The notes beneath the pieces were generated by a model that saw only the letters and a list, made by a program, of their open reading frames with translations, was not told where the DNA came from and did not search any database. The translations under genes were made by a program, and so were the position numbers. From Chamaecyparis obtusa (taxonomy: Eukaryota; Streptophyta; Pinopsida; Cupressales; Cupressaceae): a DNA stretch of 64,000 bases. The stretch covers positions 26,001 through 90,000 of the forward strand of contig BSBK01006037.1 of the NCBI GenBank assembly GCA_027943335.1, in the 5' to 3' direction. Numbering within the stretch: the stretch's first letter is position 1; each line of letters opens with the position of its first letter. Below are positions 10,630 to 22,490 of this stretch, piece by piece.

Positions 10630-12330
10630 ATGACCATGCCTAATGGAAAAGCCGCAAGAAAGATGAGGCCTAATCCCACCTTTATGGAACTCTATCATAT
10701 AGATGACAAGGTGCTATAGGAGTTCCTGGATCGTTACAAAGAAAGTGTCTCTCATGCTGTGAGAACAAATTTGAGCATTGAAGATGACCATAATTCTATC
10801 CTGCTATGGAGGAGTTTGTGTTATAGATTTCACAAGCTGAAAAAGTTGGAAGCATACAAGAAAAAGGTACAACACCTCGAGAAAGAGCTAGAGGTGGACA
10901 ATGATGAAGCCCCAGTTATCTCTATACACTTTATCTCATGCAATTACTCAGTCCAGGGTGAGCAAGAAATCCAAATGGTCACAACCCAACCACAAGAAAA
11001 TCAGGCATGGGTAAACAAGAACACCTTGGCTGAAAGTGAAGATCCCAGTAGCGGTAATGACAAGGGTATACCTAAATCTTTTGTCTTTTCTCATATTGAG
11101 AACTCTAAATCTAAGAATGATGTTAGCCATCCTGGTTGGGAATCTATTGTTAGTAAAAAATTTCAAGCTGGTGTGGAACCAAAAGTTGAAACTTGGATTT
11201 CTATTGAAAAGAAAAACAAATGTGATTCTTCATGTTTAAAATTCCAAAAACAATCCATAGAAGAATCCGATCAGTTTAAAATTGAAGCTTTGGGTAATGG
11301 CATAGCTTCTGAAACAAAGATAGATGTGATTACTTATAGTCTGGATAATTTTCAAGAAGACGATCATCTTGCACATCTAGTGGAAGCAATCCGGTTTAAA
11401 AAAGACACAGTAGCAGCAAACGAGATTGAATAAAATTCTCTAAAGCTGGGAGATAAGCTTATTTGGAGTAAGCCCAACCCACTGTACTTACCAATAGAGT
11501 TTTGTGAGGATATTACTATTAGAGAGAATCCTCTATTTCAGCCTTATGATTCACCATTAAGTGATGAAAATCTGTTCTCTTCTTTCATATTAGAAGATGC
11601 TGAAAATCTGATGGAAGGAGGAAAGGTTGGAGTTAGTTCCCAGCCTATGGGTGACTCAGTTGAGACACTAAATGATATCCTCCTCTACAATGAAGAAGAA
11701 GACATCATATACAATTTTCTTTCATCTCTTGGGCAAGAAGATCCCTCTTTGAACACTCTAAGTATGAATTTTAAAAAAATAGACAGTAAGAGGTTGTTTG
11801 GGGATTCACTATTTCATTCTTTTTGTTGTGAATTTACTATGGATAATGTTGTGAAATCTAAAGAAGCACTGGAAGAAACAAAAGATCAAATGTTCTGCAT
11901 ATTTGATGGCACCTTGAGTCTTGATGGAGTTGAAGAAAAATTTTATGATAAATTCGATCCCATGTTGGATGGATTCCATATTTTTGATAATGTGAAGCAC
12001 GACTCTCATAATCATGGAAAGAAGTGTGCCATTATAGACCGTAGTTGGGAGACTAATGAAACATTATCTGAATATTATTCTCTCCAATTCAAAAATTTTC
12101 TTGATTTGAAGAATGATATAGAAAAACCCTTCGAAGATGAAGAATTCTATGATGAGCCTTGGTTGTTTGGGAAAGAATGTTGGGTTGCCAAATTTCTCCA
12201 TGCTATCAGCTTGAGTTTTAGCATTGAAGAAGTCGCTAGTAGGCAATGGTTTGGAGCTGCTCTAGTGAGACATGATTTGCTATTGCGGAAAGGCTCCTAT
12301 TTCTCCCAGCCGGTAAATGGATTCACGTGA
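10630..12330 (+). pseudogene. Acidic protein of unknown function, sole interior ORF of the LTR element
   Basis: One frame runs from the ATG at 10630 to a TGA ending at 12330 (566 codons) with only two internal stops: a TAG at about 10717 and a TAA at 11431-11433. The product is rich in Asp, Glu, Asn and Phe. A basic, coiled-coil-like stretch (LKKLEAYKKKVQHLEKELE) lies near residues 70-90, and short acidic repeats follow. I recognise no Gag, protease or polymerase motif. Its position right after the PBS suggests that it replaces gag. Similar Asp/Glu/Asn-rich decayed frames occur at 17648-18600 (minus) and 46780-48290 (plus), so a family of such elements is possible; I infer this from composition and setting only. 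The near-open frame over 1.7 kb, in an element whose LTRs differ by about 9 percent, is notable. Confidence 0.6.
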
Positions 12331-12640
12331 CCTCTTCTTGCTTTTGGTTCCTGTGGTAGGCTCTCTTCCTACCTATGTTTTTGTTTGTAAATATGTTCTT
12401 GCTCTGCAAGTTTTGGTCGTCCTTAGTTTAGCCTTCTTGTTTCCGGTTTGTTTTGGTGGTTTGGGGTTTTTGTTTTGGTGTTTTCCTTGTTCCTCTCTAT
12501 CCTCTCCCTACAGGAAGCTCCAGCTCCTTTTCTTTGTGCTCTGACTCTTCTGCCCAATGGATGCTAGGCACTGTTCCTTAACCAGAGATGCTGGAGTTCT
12601 CTATTTTCATAATAAAAAATAGTCCCGCAATTAGAGCCCA
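12331..12640 (+). other. 3' untranslated part of the element interior
   Basis: T/C-rich sequence without a gene between the ORF stop and the 3' LTR. No canonical polypurine tract directly precedes the LTR at 12641. Confidence 0.5.
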
Positions 12641-12974
12641 TGTTGGTACCCATATAGACCTCGGTATTTAAACTTTCAGTGTAGGGTCTTGAATCTCTCT
12701 GAACTAAGTTCAAAGAGGTTCAAAGTGGTTCAATTTGCATAAGAAAGTTCAGGTTCAGAGTTCGAGTTTGCAGAGCCAAAGTTCAAGTTTCAATTTTAGA
12801 TGAACGCCATTGTCAGACTTGAAATGTGAATTCAAGATGCAGATTCAATTTTTCAATTTCAGACCCATAGTCCAAAATGCAGATTTCGAGATAGGTTATC
12901 TCGGGTGATATAGACAAGGGTGTGCCTTTTTCAACAATATTTGAGCCGTTTCAATTCAGAACGTACTAAGGAGA

Positions 12975-13415
12975 ATATTATGAATGATCAAGTAGAAGAT
13001 GAGCTAAAACAAATTGGAGTCAAATCAAGTGGGAATGATCAAAGTTCTACCAATGTCAGTGGTAACATTGATAGCCAGAAAATACCCTCAACTAAAGAAT
13101 CATTTACAAGGAGAAGTGTTGGAGGGATAAGTTTTTCAATTACTGCAGACAGTACAAGGAAAAAACATTGATAACATAGATAGTGGTGATGGTGTAGTGG
13201 TTGGTATTGTTAGTCTTCTACGGGGACTTGTTGTAGGAGGACAAGTAAAGTTTTCAAGCTCCACTACATCTATTGCACCTCTTCCTAGTGTTCATTCTGG
13301 AAGTGCTTTGTTAGATGAAATCAATCATTCATCTTCGGCAAGAGCTATGATAAATACTTCATCATCAGGATTTAGCTTAAATCTCTAGGACTCTAATCAT
13401 CGGTTTGAGCATATT
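12975..13415 (+). pseudogene. BEACH-gene fragment, 3' LTR copy
   Basis: Same sequence as 7480-7905, with GGISFSIT and the GDGVVVGIV-type phrase separated by a one-base frameshift near 13165 (an extra A in a run). It ends at the deletion junction before the EWPEWLLEV part. Confidence 0.72.
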
Positions 13416-13424
13416 TAGCTTAAA

Positions 13425-14073
13425 TTTATCAAGAAAGAGATTTGAAGAAGAGACTTTTAGCACATGACATAAGTGATCTATTTTTCAAATTAAGATTGGA
13501 GGGTATTACACACAATTCAAGTGAGATTAAGGGCACGGTTGATCAAAATGGAGTATTGATGGTGATTAGAATTTTGCTTTTGATGTTAAAGGTTTTAAGA
13601 GTGCCCAGCTTTTAGTACAAGTGTGTGGAAAGAGTCTGTTTGGATTTGATGAGCTGATTAATACATGCCAAAATATTCCTGTGAAACTCTTGATGGATAT
13701 CAGCGATGGTTTTAGTGAATGGGAGGTCAAGTGGTATGATCTTTTCATAAAAGATGGGAAAAAGAGGCTACCAAGGAAGGTTCTGATGAACATTGTGGCA
13801 GGCATAACTGAGCCAGAACAACATAAATGTGTATTTGTTGTAACCTGGAATGTTGGGAATGCTAGGCCGCCAGAGGTCTTGTTTGCTTGGATTCCAATAT
13901 CTGGTGCTTATCGAATAATGGCTATTAGCACATAGGAATGTGATTATCCACCAAGGTCACCATTTACATATTGTGGAAAGGATTGGCTTGAGACTCTTAG
14001 GAATCATATTGGCAGACACCTTGCAAAGTCTCTCATGCAACATGGAAAAATGTCCATGAACGTGTCAACTGTT
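13425..14073 (+). pseudogene. C2/EEP-gene fragment, 3' LTR copy
   Basis: Counterpart of 8930-9581. It keeps VCGKSLFGFDELI, the phrase VTWNVGNARPPE (closer to the family pattern than the 5' copy) and FTYCGKDWLETL, but has a TAG at about 13933 where the 5' copy reads Gln. The start of the C2 domain falls in the deleted part. Confidence 0.65.
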
Positions 14074-15014
14074 TAAGTGCCTTAGTCATTAAATCTCATC
14101 TTTCCCGAAATGACATCGATGAGAAATCAGTTAGAAATTAGAAACTTAAGAAAGAGATGTGTTTATTTGGGAGTTAGCATTATGATGTTGTAATATTAGA
14201 ATAAAAGAACTATGGACAACATTATATGAAGGAGAGATAAAAGTAAAATCATCGAAAAGAAGACCTTACCAAGAAACGGTTATGCTGATAATCGAAAGGT
14301 CACAGGAATGATTGATGTTAAATATGCCTCAACAGGTAGGAGGAGGGTTCCAGATTCCACTTACCCTGGAGACTTGGAGTTACAAGAGTGAGTTATTTTT
14401 TTTTTAGTTTGTAGGGGCAGGTGTAGGGGATAGTTTCTTTCGGGGATTTGTGAATGCAGAAATAGAGGATCTGTAGCATCTTTCTGTAAATTCAGAGGAA
14501 TAAAGTTTTTGTGTATTGGATCTTTGAGTCCAGATGCTTGCTTTGTTGTTGATATTAATCTGTGAATTAATTCAATTCCCTCTGAAAGCTATTTTGTTTC
14601 ATTCAATCATAGATGTGTTTATCATTTGAACTTTGAGCCAAAGTTATTTATATGTTTGGAAAAATTGATGTGTCTCTTTCTTTCTACGTTCTTTGTAATG
14701 TTAGGGTCAGATAAATGGTCTTTGTACCATTAATTCTCTGTTTTTATATGTTTAGTTTCTTTGCATCTATGTCATGTTTACGAGTAGATGTTTGTCTTTC
14801 TTTTTATGCTTTCTGGTTAAAAGCATCTAAGTTCGTAAGTTAGGTAAATTTATTGTAAATCCTACATGGGGAGCTGTACCAAGATAATTCAGAGAGCGCT
14901 TACGCTTTTCAATAGCGAAGTGACCCAACTGTTAGTGCAAATTAAGTCTTCTTGTTTGGACATTTGGAGTCAATTTGTAATCATTTTCTTTGAAGACCAA
15001 TCTGTTCACCAACA

Positions 15015-16100
15015 TGTGGCTTGTCGATGATTCCACATGTTACATGTATATATTGAACTTTGTATGCTTCGATGGATGTTTATAATATTTTCTGAAGGTT
15101 TACTTTGGTACGTAGGCAGAGAGAATGTTGGAAAAAGGTTATTGAATCTGTTTTACACCTGCACCTTCTATTTGCTTGAATGTTTCTATATATTTGTTCA
15201 ACAAGGTCATCTGAAGCATATTCTACAATCATTTCAGTTATTTCTCACAATATCATCCCTCTTAAGGCATTCAATATGCTCTGATGCATGTAAATTTTTG
15301 TTATCTGTCTCCACGAGCACATCTCCATACTAAAATCTTCATTTTTCCTATGCATTGGTGAAGCCCACACAATAATTCAGAAGTTGCCATTGTGGTATGG
15401 ACAACGAGAATAATGGCAATGATTTGTTTTTTTATTCACTGGTTGTAACTATTTCGGAAGTTACTTAATCCTTTTTAGTAGATAGAATTTACGAACACTT
15501 TTGCCGCCATGATTCCATTAGATTGACATGACTTTGAGGCACTCTATCAAACAGTTCGCGGGCCTTGAGGTTTACATATGATTTGAAGTTTCTAAAGCAT
15601 AAATCCATTTTCTATAAAACAGGCAATCGATGCATTCTATGAGCTGACATTTCTTTGAGGTATCCTATTTAACTGTTCACAAAGTTGAAATTTTGCATGG
15701 AACACATTTAATAGGGCATCTCCCACATTATTATTTTTAACCAAATGTCTATTCTACAATTATGGCATGCCATCAAGACCACATCTCTTCGAGAGGTTCT
15801 AAATAAAACTTTCTAGTGCATTGTCTTTAATTCCATATTTCTCTTGCATATGTCATAGAGCATTCGGTTTGCACTTCCGTATATATTCCCTATTACAAAT
15901 TATCATTTTAGCTCAGGCAAAATGTTCATCAAGAAAAGATGGTTGAGCCGGTCTTATAGACCCACCAAGTGCATTTGTTTCAAGGTTTCTAAAGATGATT
16001 TCAACAAGAAAATCCTGCAACCATTGGATTCTTTGAAGTGACATTTATTTAATGCAATTTGGCATTTTTGTAGAGATAGAGAGAATGTAGGTCAAATTTG
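15015..16100 (-). pseudogene. PPR-repeat protein pseudogene, N-terminal part
   Basis: Upstream half of the PPR pseudogene at 5880-7134. The minus strand contains IPQRNVSS followed by a stop and NASIACFIENG (15684-15600), LFDRVPQSHVNL (about 15557-15520), VGDALLNVF (about 15715) and, near the insertion, CGIIDKP (15040-15020). Read across the LTR element, CGIIDKP continues into PKLFNKMPQKD at 7134-7100, as expected for one repeat cut by the insertion. Many stops and frameshifts are present. The start codon and any transit peptide are not recognisable. Confidence 0.72.
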
Positions 16101-17640
16101 GAGGGATTATCTTGCACATTTCTTCTTACGATTAGACTTTTTGAGTAGTTATATAAATACTTTTCTTTGTGTTTTTGAATTTTAAAACTTATAATCTACT
16201 TGTAAATTGTCAATTTGTTTTTCACACTACCAACCTTTATTCTATTTATGATTGTACTACTTGCATTCACCTTTTACCATTTCAAACTTACCTTTGCATT
16301 CTTCCTTCACTTTTTGAAACTCATAACTTGGTTATGAGTTATGAATTATGATTTCTCAATGCATAACTTGCATTCTATAGATTTACTTTTTCCATGCATA
16401 TCTCACCTTTGCATTCACTCTCACTTTTCACAACCTTTGACATTCATTTTTTGTAACTCATAACCTAGTTATAAGCTGTGAATTTTGATTTATCAATGCA
16501 TGATTTGTAAAAATAACAACCTCTTCTTTTTCATTATTATTTTCAAGAAGTAAATATATTTAATTTTAATTTAATTTTCTTCACTTCTTCTCACCTTTTT
16601 AGAACACTCATCAAAAACTTTGATTGGAAAGAATTAAACTTAGAAGTGTAAACATGTATCAATTGAACTATCCAAGATGGAATTTTAATGAACTTTTTAG
16701 ATACCAATGGTTGGGGATATAAGCATAAATCTTTCATGAGGTAAAGAGTGGATTATTACAAAATTTGGTGATATGTTTTAGAGCTGCTACTACATCATTT
16801 AATTTTTCTTGATTAATTGATGCATAAGGGTATATACAAGGAAAAGACTTGGATTTTTATTTTTGAATTGAAACCACATTATATAAAATCCAAACATTGA
16901 GTTGAATTTGAAATTGGTTATTTTGGTTTGATTAAAATTAGGGGTAACAACTGGCTATAACTAGGGAAAGGACTGAAAGGGAGGCATAAAGAAACCAAGA
17001 TCTTGATATGGGATTAGCTCCTTATGCATTAGGTAATAGAATCATGGGTAAATCAAAAAATGGGACTAACTTGAGGGACCAAACAAAAACTAAAAAAACA
17101 ACGTAGGGACTAACGGGAGAGATAGGAGGCAAGGAAAAAGAGGAACTGATGCAAAAAAACATCTACCTAAAAGATGTGCAAGGTACCAAGGTCCCTTACC
17201 TTAGATGATTCTTGAATGGTCAAAAAAATCCATTTACATGCTAAGAGAAATATAGACCTACGTAGTAAAGAGATGTGCATGTATGTAACACTTGTAAGCT
17301 CAATATGATGACCAAATTAATGTATATGAGATGAGGAAAAGTTCTGAGCAGTGGACCAAACAACCATATCTCATCATAAATCTAGGAGCTCTCTTAAATC
17401 ACATTGGTACCATCTCGAACATTATTGGTGATAACTTTTGTCATCTCATCATGCATACCAACTTATCTTCTATCTAAAACTTCTTCTTCTTATTTGGATT
17501 GGTAGAAATCACGTTGTGAATTAGCCAATCTTGATATAGTCTGCAACGTGAAGAAACTTACACCCATGTAAATTTGGAATTTGGTATTGAAATCTTGCCT
17601 TTTGAACCACGTATAGAAACACATTCACATGAATATAAAT
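16101..17640. other. No supported gene; short AT-rich repeats
   Basis: AT-rich. A unit around CTCATAACttgGTTATGAG (8-bp perfect inverted repeat at 16319-16337) recurs in diverged form about 138 bp further on (16457-16510). Nothing else is recognisable. Confidence 0.5.
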
Positions 17641-17647
17641 AATTGAG

Positions 17648-18620
17648 TTACACACCTTCACCATAGAGGAAATCATCATCTACAGCCTTAAAAAACCAAC
17701 CTGTGTTGCCTACATTGTGAGAGTTAACATCATTGGACACCATTATATCTCCTATCACCTCATTCATGTCTTCATTATTGGAAAAATTATTAATGACATC
17801 CTCTATCCTTGTCATTTTTTTATCATAATAATTATCATATGCATTCTCATATTCCTTTTTTTCAAATTCATCATGAGGAGGAATAGAAAATGGATTCATA
17901 CAATCTAACATATGGGTTTCAACTTGAGCTTTAGATTCAAAAAGAGGATTATTTAGAACCCTGAATGCTTCACAACACACTATTTTCACTTCCTTCAAGA
18001 TAGGGATATTTTTGGACATATCTTCATACATTTCATTTTCAATATGCTTGCCAATATCCATATGCTCATCCATATTGTTTCCCCCCACTAATTATTCTCC
18101 ATGACACCCTTTATGCAATGTGAATGTTTCATATTCCAACTGCATGAAATTTTGGAAAAGATGTGATTCATCTTCTTCGACTTGGAAATCATCTTTTAAC
18201 ATTTTATCAATTTCACAGCTTAGTGAGAGTTCATTAATATCTTCAAAATTGAATGTTTCCAATTTTTAATGACAAGAATATGTTTGAAAATGTTCACTTG
18301 TGGTTGCCTCTCCATTAATGATAGTCGTACAAGATTGTGCAATGGTCTTTGAAGCTTGTTTTCTTAGATTTGATTCTTTCAATAGAGCTATCACCTTCAA
18401 CAATTAATGATGGTTGAATGTGAATATCTTATGCACATAGAAAATCATCATCTAACTAATTGAAGACCCAACTTGAAATTAAAACCACACAAGACTTATC
18501 TTCTAGCATTATTTCTTCACCATCCTCTTCAAGTTGTGGTTGCAAGCATATATAGAAAATGTTTGATGTGTCTTCTTCAAACTCCTTATTTTCATGTTGA
18601 TGGAAGATTTATTATTTACT
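17648..18620 (-). pseudogene. Acidic-protein remnant, retroelement-like
   Basis: The minus strand has an open stretch of 146 codons (18088-17648). The same frame continues upstream past a stop at about 18100 to near 18300, for about 210 residues in total. The product is rich in Asp, Glu and Asn (phrases such as HDEFEKKEYENAYDNYYD) and has no known domain. It resembles in character the interior ORF at 10630-12330 and the remnant at 46780-48290. Its upstream end is cut off by the truncated gypsy LTR that begins near 18630. Function unknown. Confidence 0.4.
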
Positions 18621-18629
18621 CTAAAACTC

Positions 18630-19191
18630 ATTATAATCGAAACAAGAATTACATTAAGATTTCTTGCAACATGCAACTTTTTAAATTCACCATTGTCAAT
18701 ATACAATAACTTAAGCAGTAAGATTCATTTCTCTCAATGTAAAGCCCTTATAATTAGCTAATCATTCCTCAAAATTACATACATTCCAACGCAACAACCA
18801 CATCACCAAGTAAGATTTGCATCTACGATCTCATAACAATGAAACTAGCCTTCCTACACAGTCTATTTTTATGACTTGCCTTCTCTACCAGCTCTTCTTG
18901 GTTTTCTTCCTTAACACCTCACTTTCCTTTTTCCTCTCTACTTTATCTCTATTTTTTCTCTCTCTGGTACTTAAACAATAACTACTACCCTACTTATATA
19001 CAAGATCACCAGCCACAAGTTGACTTATCCTATCAAAAAATTCCAAGATAAAGGAAACATATTATGGCGAATAGGACAAGACCTAAATCCATAAGAACAC
19101 GCCTAAATAGATATAACATTACATGTGATCATGCAAGGAGGTTAGCGATGAATTTAAGAATATTCATGAATAGTTGTAACATCATTCTACA
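18630..19191 (-). repeat. 3' LTR of the minus-strand gypsy element, truncated
   Basis: Matches 21150-21626 through several shared blocks (for example CTTCCTACAC, CCTAAATCCATAA, GATCATGCAAGG). The right edge TTCTACA at 19191 mirrors the TGTAGA start of the other LTR. The left part of the LTR, including the TGTAGACAAGG end, is missing; other sequence begins at about 18625. Confidence 0.65.
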
Positions 19192-19195
19192 AAGG

Positions 19196-20534
19196 TCAGT
19201 CTAATAAGACATGACAAGAACTCATGGCCACTACATCACACAACACTTCATCCTTGTATGGACCAATATTGAATTTGACCCAGCATTGTCCTTTGATTTT
19301 CACCAAGTGATCATCTTGAAATAAAATTATCCCATATGGATAAGCATGTTTGCGTAGATCCTTAAACTAAACTTTTGTACCATCTCCTTTGATACAAGGT
19401 TTTTTATGCTCCCACTATCTATAATCACTTTACAACATTTACCTCTTGATTTGTAGATTGTCTTGAACAATTGCCTCCTTTTTTGAGGCTCCAGTTTCTT
19501 GTTTCCTAAGATAACTCTCCTAAATAAAAATATTCTCCCATCTTAGGTGCATTTAATTACCAATGACTTCACCTTCTAATAGCTCCTCATGTGCCACTAA
19601 GTTCTATTTTCCTTACTAGAAATAGCTAAGCATTGGAAAGCTCTATGTCCAATATTTTAACACTTGAAACAAGTACCTTTGAAATTCTTATTTCCTCTAC
19701 CCATGACATGAATATTTTGACCAATTTCCTCTTCAACTACTAATTTATCCTTACCCTTATCATCCACTAATTTATCCATAACCCTTCAGGTAACTTGTCT
19801 TCTTTTCAACTTATCTTCTACCTTCAGGACATATTGATAAAAATATTCAATTGTACCAACCCTTAACATACTTAACTCATCCTAAATATTAAGTCTCAAG
19901 CCATTAACATACATGGCCACCTTTTCCTTTGATGGCTCTTTGTGTCTAGATCTGATAGGCATCTTATAGAAATCCTTAGTGTAATCTTTCATAGTCAAAT
20001 CTTTCTACTTCAGATTCTACAATTTCTTGAACAATTCCAGTTCATAACCTTCCCATATGAAGTTGGCCTTAAGTATAGAAACTATAACTCTCCACCTAGT
20101 GATGTTAGGTTATCCATTTTCTTCTATATCTTTCTCTAATTCCTTCCACCATAGGAATCATGACCCTTCAACTTAGTTTATGCTAACCTAACTCTCTGTG
20201 GATCTTCAACATTTTGAAGTTCAAAGTAATCTTCCAATTCATTAATCGAATCTATCAATTCTTTAGGATGCAATGAACCAACAAAACAAGAAAGATATAT
20301 TCTATGACTCTTGCCCATTTGTGCCATATCTCTCAACAATATTTCTTCATCTTCAAGGATCTGAATTTCTACTATTTCAAGATCTTCAACTGCTTCCTCA
20401 TATTCATCTTCAATCTTAGGATTCAAACTAATTCCACCCAAAGTATTTTGAATCTCTATCTTGATCTCATTTTTTAATTCCTCCATCATTTTCTCTAGCC
20501 TTCTAAGGTTCATTCTTCTAGGTGACATATTCAC
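19196..20534 (-). pseudogene. Ty3/gypsy gag-protease polyprotein, degraded and lacking RT/integrase
   Basis: From the ATG at 20534 the minus strand encodes a charged N-terminus, then a Retrotrans_gag pattern (ELIDSINELEDYFELQNVED, then TKLKGHDS where the family has TKLKGHAxLWW). A CCHC knuckle follows at about 19680-19630, with a stop between the Cys pair and GHRAFQC. Then comes the aspartic protease site IIDSGSIKNLVS (about 19435-19395), and the usual protease-linker phrases HAYPYGIILFQ and SSCHVLLD end the reading at 19196. The first 118 codons are open; several stops follow. The sequence goes straight into the 3' LTR, so RT, RNase H and integrase have been deleted and the element depends on others. 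Confidence 0.78.
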
Positions 20535-20973
20535 ATGAATGCCAATCTCCCAAGATTCGATGAGAAAATCATGAGTGTTTATTCCCTAAACAAATCTAGT
20601 TATCTGTCAACATCAATAACCTGTCTCAAGCTATTAGGTCAACTGGTAAACCAGGAACTTAACTAAAAAATATGAATCCTCACTTCTCAATCACTCAAAT
20701 AATCCTTGTGGTAGGTCTTTCTACAATTGCAGTTCAAAGGTTACTACTGCAATCCGACAACCATAAATTTTAATCATTGATACTTGATCTAACTAATTCC
20801 TTATCATTGTCTCCCTCTTCTATTCTAGTCAACTAGAAACCTATTACTGGCCACCTTGTGACAACTACCAGTTGATGTAGATCATATGCACAATTATTCC
20901 ACTTCAGAAACAACAAGAGAGAATCCTTGCAAGAGAAGTAACTCAGCTCTTTGCAAGCCAAGATCTACAACCT
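20535..20973 (-). other. Untranslated leader of the gypsy element
   Basis: Between the PBS and the gag ATG; no ORF. It is ordinary leader sequence for this type of element. Confidence 0.55.
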
Positions 20974-20985
20974 TCTCTAATACCA
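20974..20985 (-). other. Primer-binding site of the gypsy element
   Basis: The minus strand reads TGGTATTAGAGA, a two-base variant of the initiator tRNA-Met site, five bases inside the LTR that starts at 20991. Confidence 0.7.
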
Positions 20986-20990
20986 CTTGA

Positions 20991-21626
20991 TGTAGACAAG
21001 GGATAAGAAATCCCTAGTGGAGTCATCCAACCTTGCAACAAGAGATTACACAATAGAAAATGACAACACTAAGACAAAGACTACTAGCAGATAGGAAGAA
21101 ACAAAATATTATTATGAACCAGAAAAAGGATTACATTTAGCTAGCTTGCAACATGGAACTTTTCAAAATTGCCATTGTTTATACCAAAGTAAGAAGTCAT
21201 ATTCATTTCTCTTAATGTCAATCCCTTATACACAACTGACCATTCGTCAAAATTACATAAATTCCATAGTGATAACCACATCACCAAGTAATATCTACAT
21301 CTTCAAGCTCATAATAATGAAACTAGCCTTCCTATACTCTTTTTATGACTCGCCTTCTCTACCAACTCTTCTTTGTTTTCTTCCTTATCACCTTGGTTTT
21401 CTTTTTCCTCTCTTATTTCTGTATCTTCTACTTCAACAAGAACTACTACCCTACTTATAGACAAGATCACCAACCACAAGTCAACTTATCCGATCAACAA
21501 ATTTGAAGATAAGGAAATGTATTACATCAAATAGGATAGGACCTAAATCCATAATAACACACCCAAATAGATATAACATGACATATGATCATGCAAGGTT
21601 GGCCATGAATTTAATAACATCGAACA
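20991..21626 (-). repeat. 5' LTR of the minus-strand gypsy element
   Basis: Starts TGTAGACAAGGG next to the PBS. The outer end is placed at CGAACA (21626) because homology with the other LTR fades there; this edge is approximate. It contains the TTAGGTC...CCTAT motif (minus strand) shared with the LTRs at 5060 and 54879. Confidence 0.65.
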
Positions 21627-21990
21627 ATGCTCCATGAGAAACCGCAAACCATGGACCTTCACCACAAGCCAGATCTTGCTACCCGGTCATCAAGAACAGG
21701 AAATAAAAATAGGACCAAACCAATCATACGATATGTTTATCTGGAAATAATAGATCCCGATGGGGTGATAGACATAATATCATCATGACGCCTAGAAAAC
21801 ACTAGAACAACTTCATAAGATGACGTGCCAACTGGATCGACCGCAACTAAAAACACATAAACTACCCAACTAGAATAGTAAACAAACAAACTAAAAGGAA
21901 AATCTTTTTGGGTGATGCAAGATTTCCAACTACCCAAGAATTTTCTTGCATCAAATCTTATGAGAAATAAATTACTATTAGAGAAAAGGA
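21627..21990. other. No supported gene
   Basis: A minus-strand frame of 86 codons (21997-21737) has no recognisable domain. It may be retroelement leader sequence adjoining the LTR-like block on its right. Confidence 0.4.
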
Positions 21991-22400
21991 AACACACACA
22001 ATTGAGAGGGGTGGGGGGAATGAATCAACTGTGTTCAAATCTCAAAAACTTAATCCAACACTTAACCTTATGACTTAGATATGGCCGATAAACATTAAAG
22101 CACTGAACCACAAAGGATAAGAACACAGAACACAAGTATTTTTGACATGGAACCTTGGTTAAGGGAGAAAACCATGGTAGGAATCAAACCCACAAGATGA
22201 TGTACTAGTACAATAACCCAGTTATAGGTACAAAGGGGAATGCACATGGATTCAGGCTTATAGCCTAGAGCTCACTGCTCAAATACAATTGAGGGAAACA
22301 ACCCTAAGAACACAACAAGGGATACAACCCCAAATGGACTACAATCCACTGTGGACAAAAACATTCTATTTTATGTACTAATTGTACCAATATAGCTCTG
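21991..22400 (-). repeat. LTR-like fragment, same family as 3433-4496
   Basis: Begins with the family signature (a GAGAGGGGTGGGGGG-type run, then GAATCAACTGTGTTC) and continues with the diverged LTR phrases seen at 3540-3660, including the ACATGGAACC/GGTAGGAAT area and a GTACTAGTACAA block. No PBS is identified. Confidence 0.5.
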
Positions 22401-22490
22401 ATGAAGCACAACAAATCTTAGTCTCAATTATAGATTCCACCCATACCCCTTCCTCAACACGCTCATATCACATAACCAAATCCGTTTTCA

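Larger units (their letters stand above)
7135..15014 (+). mobile_element. Non-autonomous LTR element with captured host-gene fragments
   Basis: Two long direct repeats (7135-10520 and 12641-15014) flank a 2.1-kb interior. Both repeats start TGTTG and end CAACA. A PBS (TTTGGTGACTTTACTGGGGA) starts five bases inside the left repeat. The flanks GGTGG (7130-7134) and TGTGG (15015-15019) look like a target duplication with one mismatch, and joining the flanks restores a PPR reading frame. No gag, protease, RT, RNase H or integrase is present; the interior holds one unrecognised ORF. Each LTR contains fragments of a BEACH-domain gene and a C2/inositol-phosphatase gene. In a hand comparison of about 195 bases of the two LTRs I count about 17 differences, so the insertion is old. 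A clear polypurine tract is not visible before 12641. Confidence 0.8.
12641..15014 (+). repeat. 3' LTR (2374 bp), internally deleted
   Basis: Right terminal repeat, TGTTGGTACCC to TTCACCAACA. At about 13410-13430 it jumps from the BEACH fragment straight to the C2 fragment, lacking about 1 kb that the 5' LTR has. It is followed by TGTGG, the right half of the likely target duplication. Confidence 0.82.
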
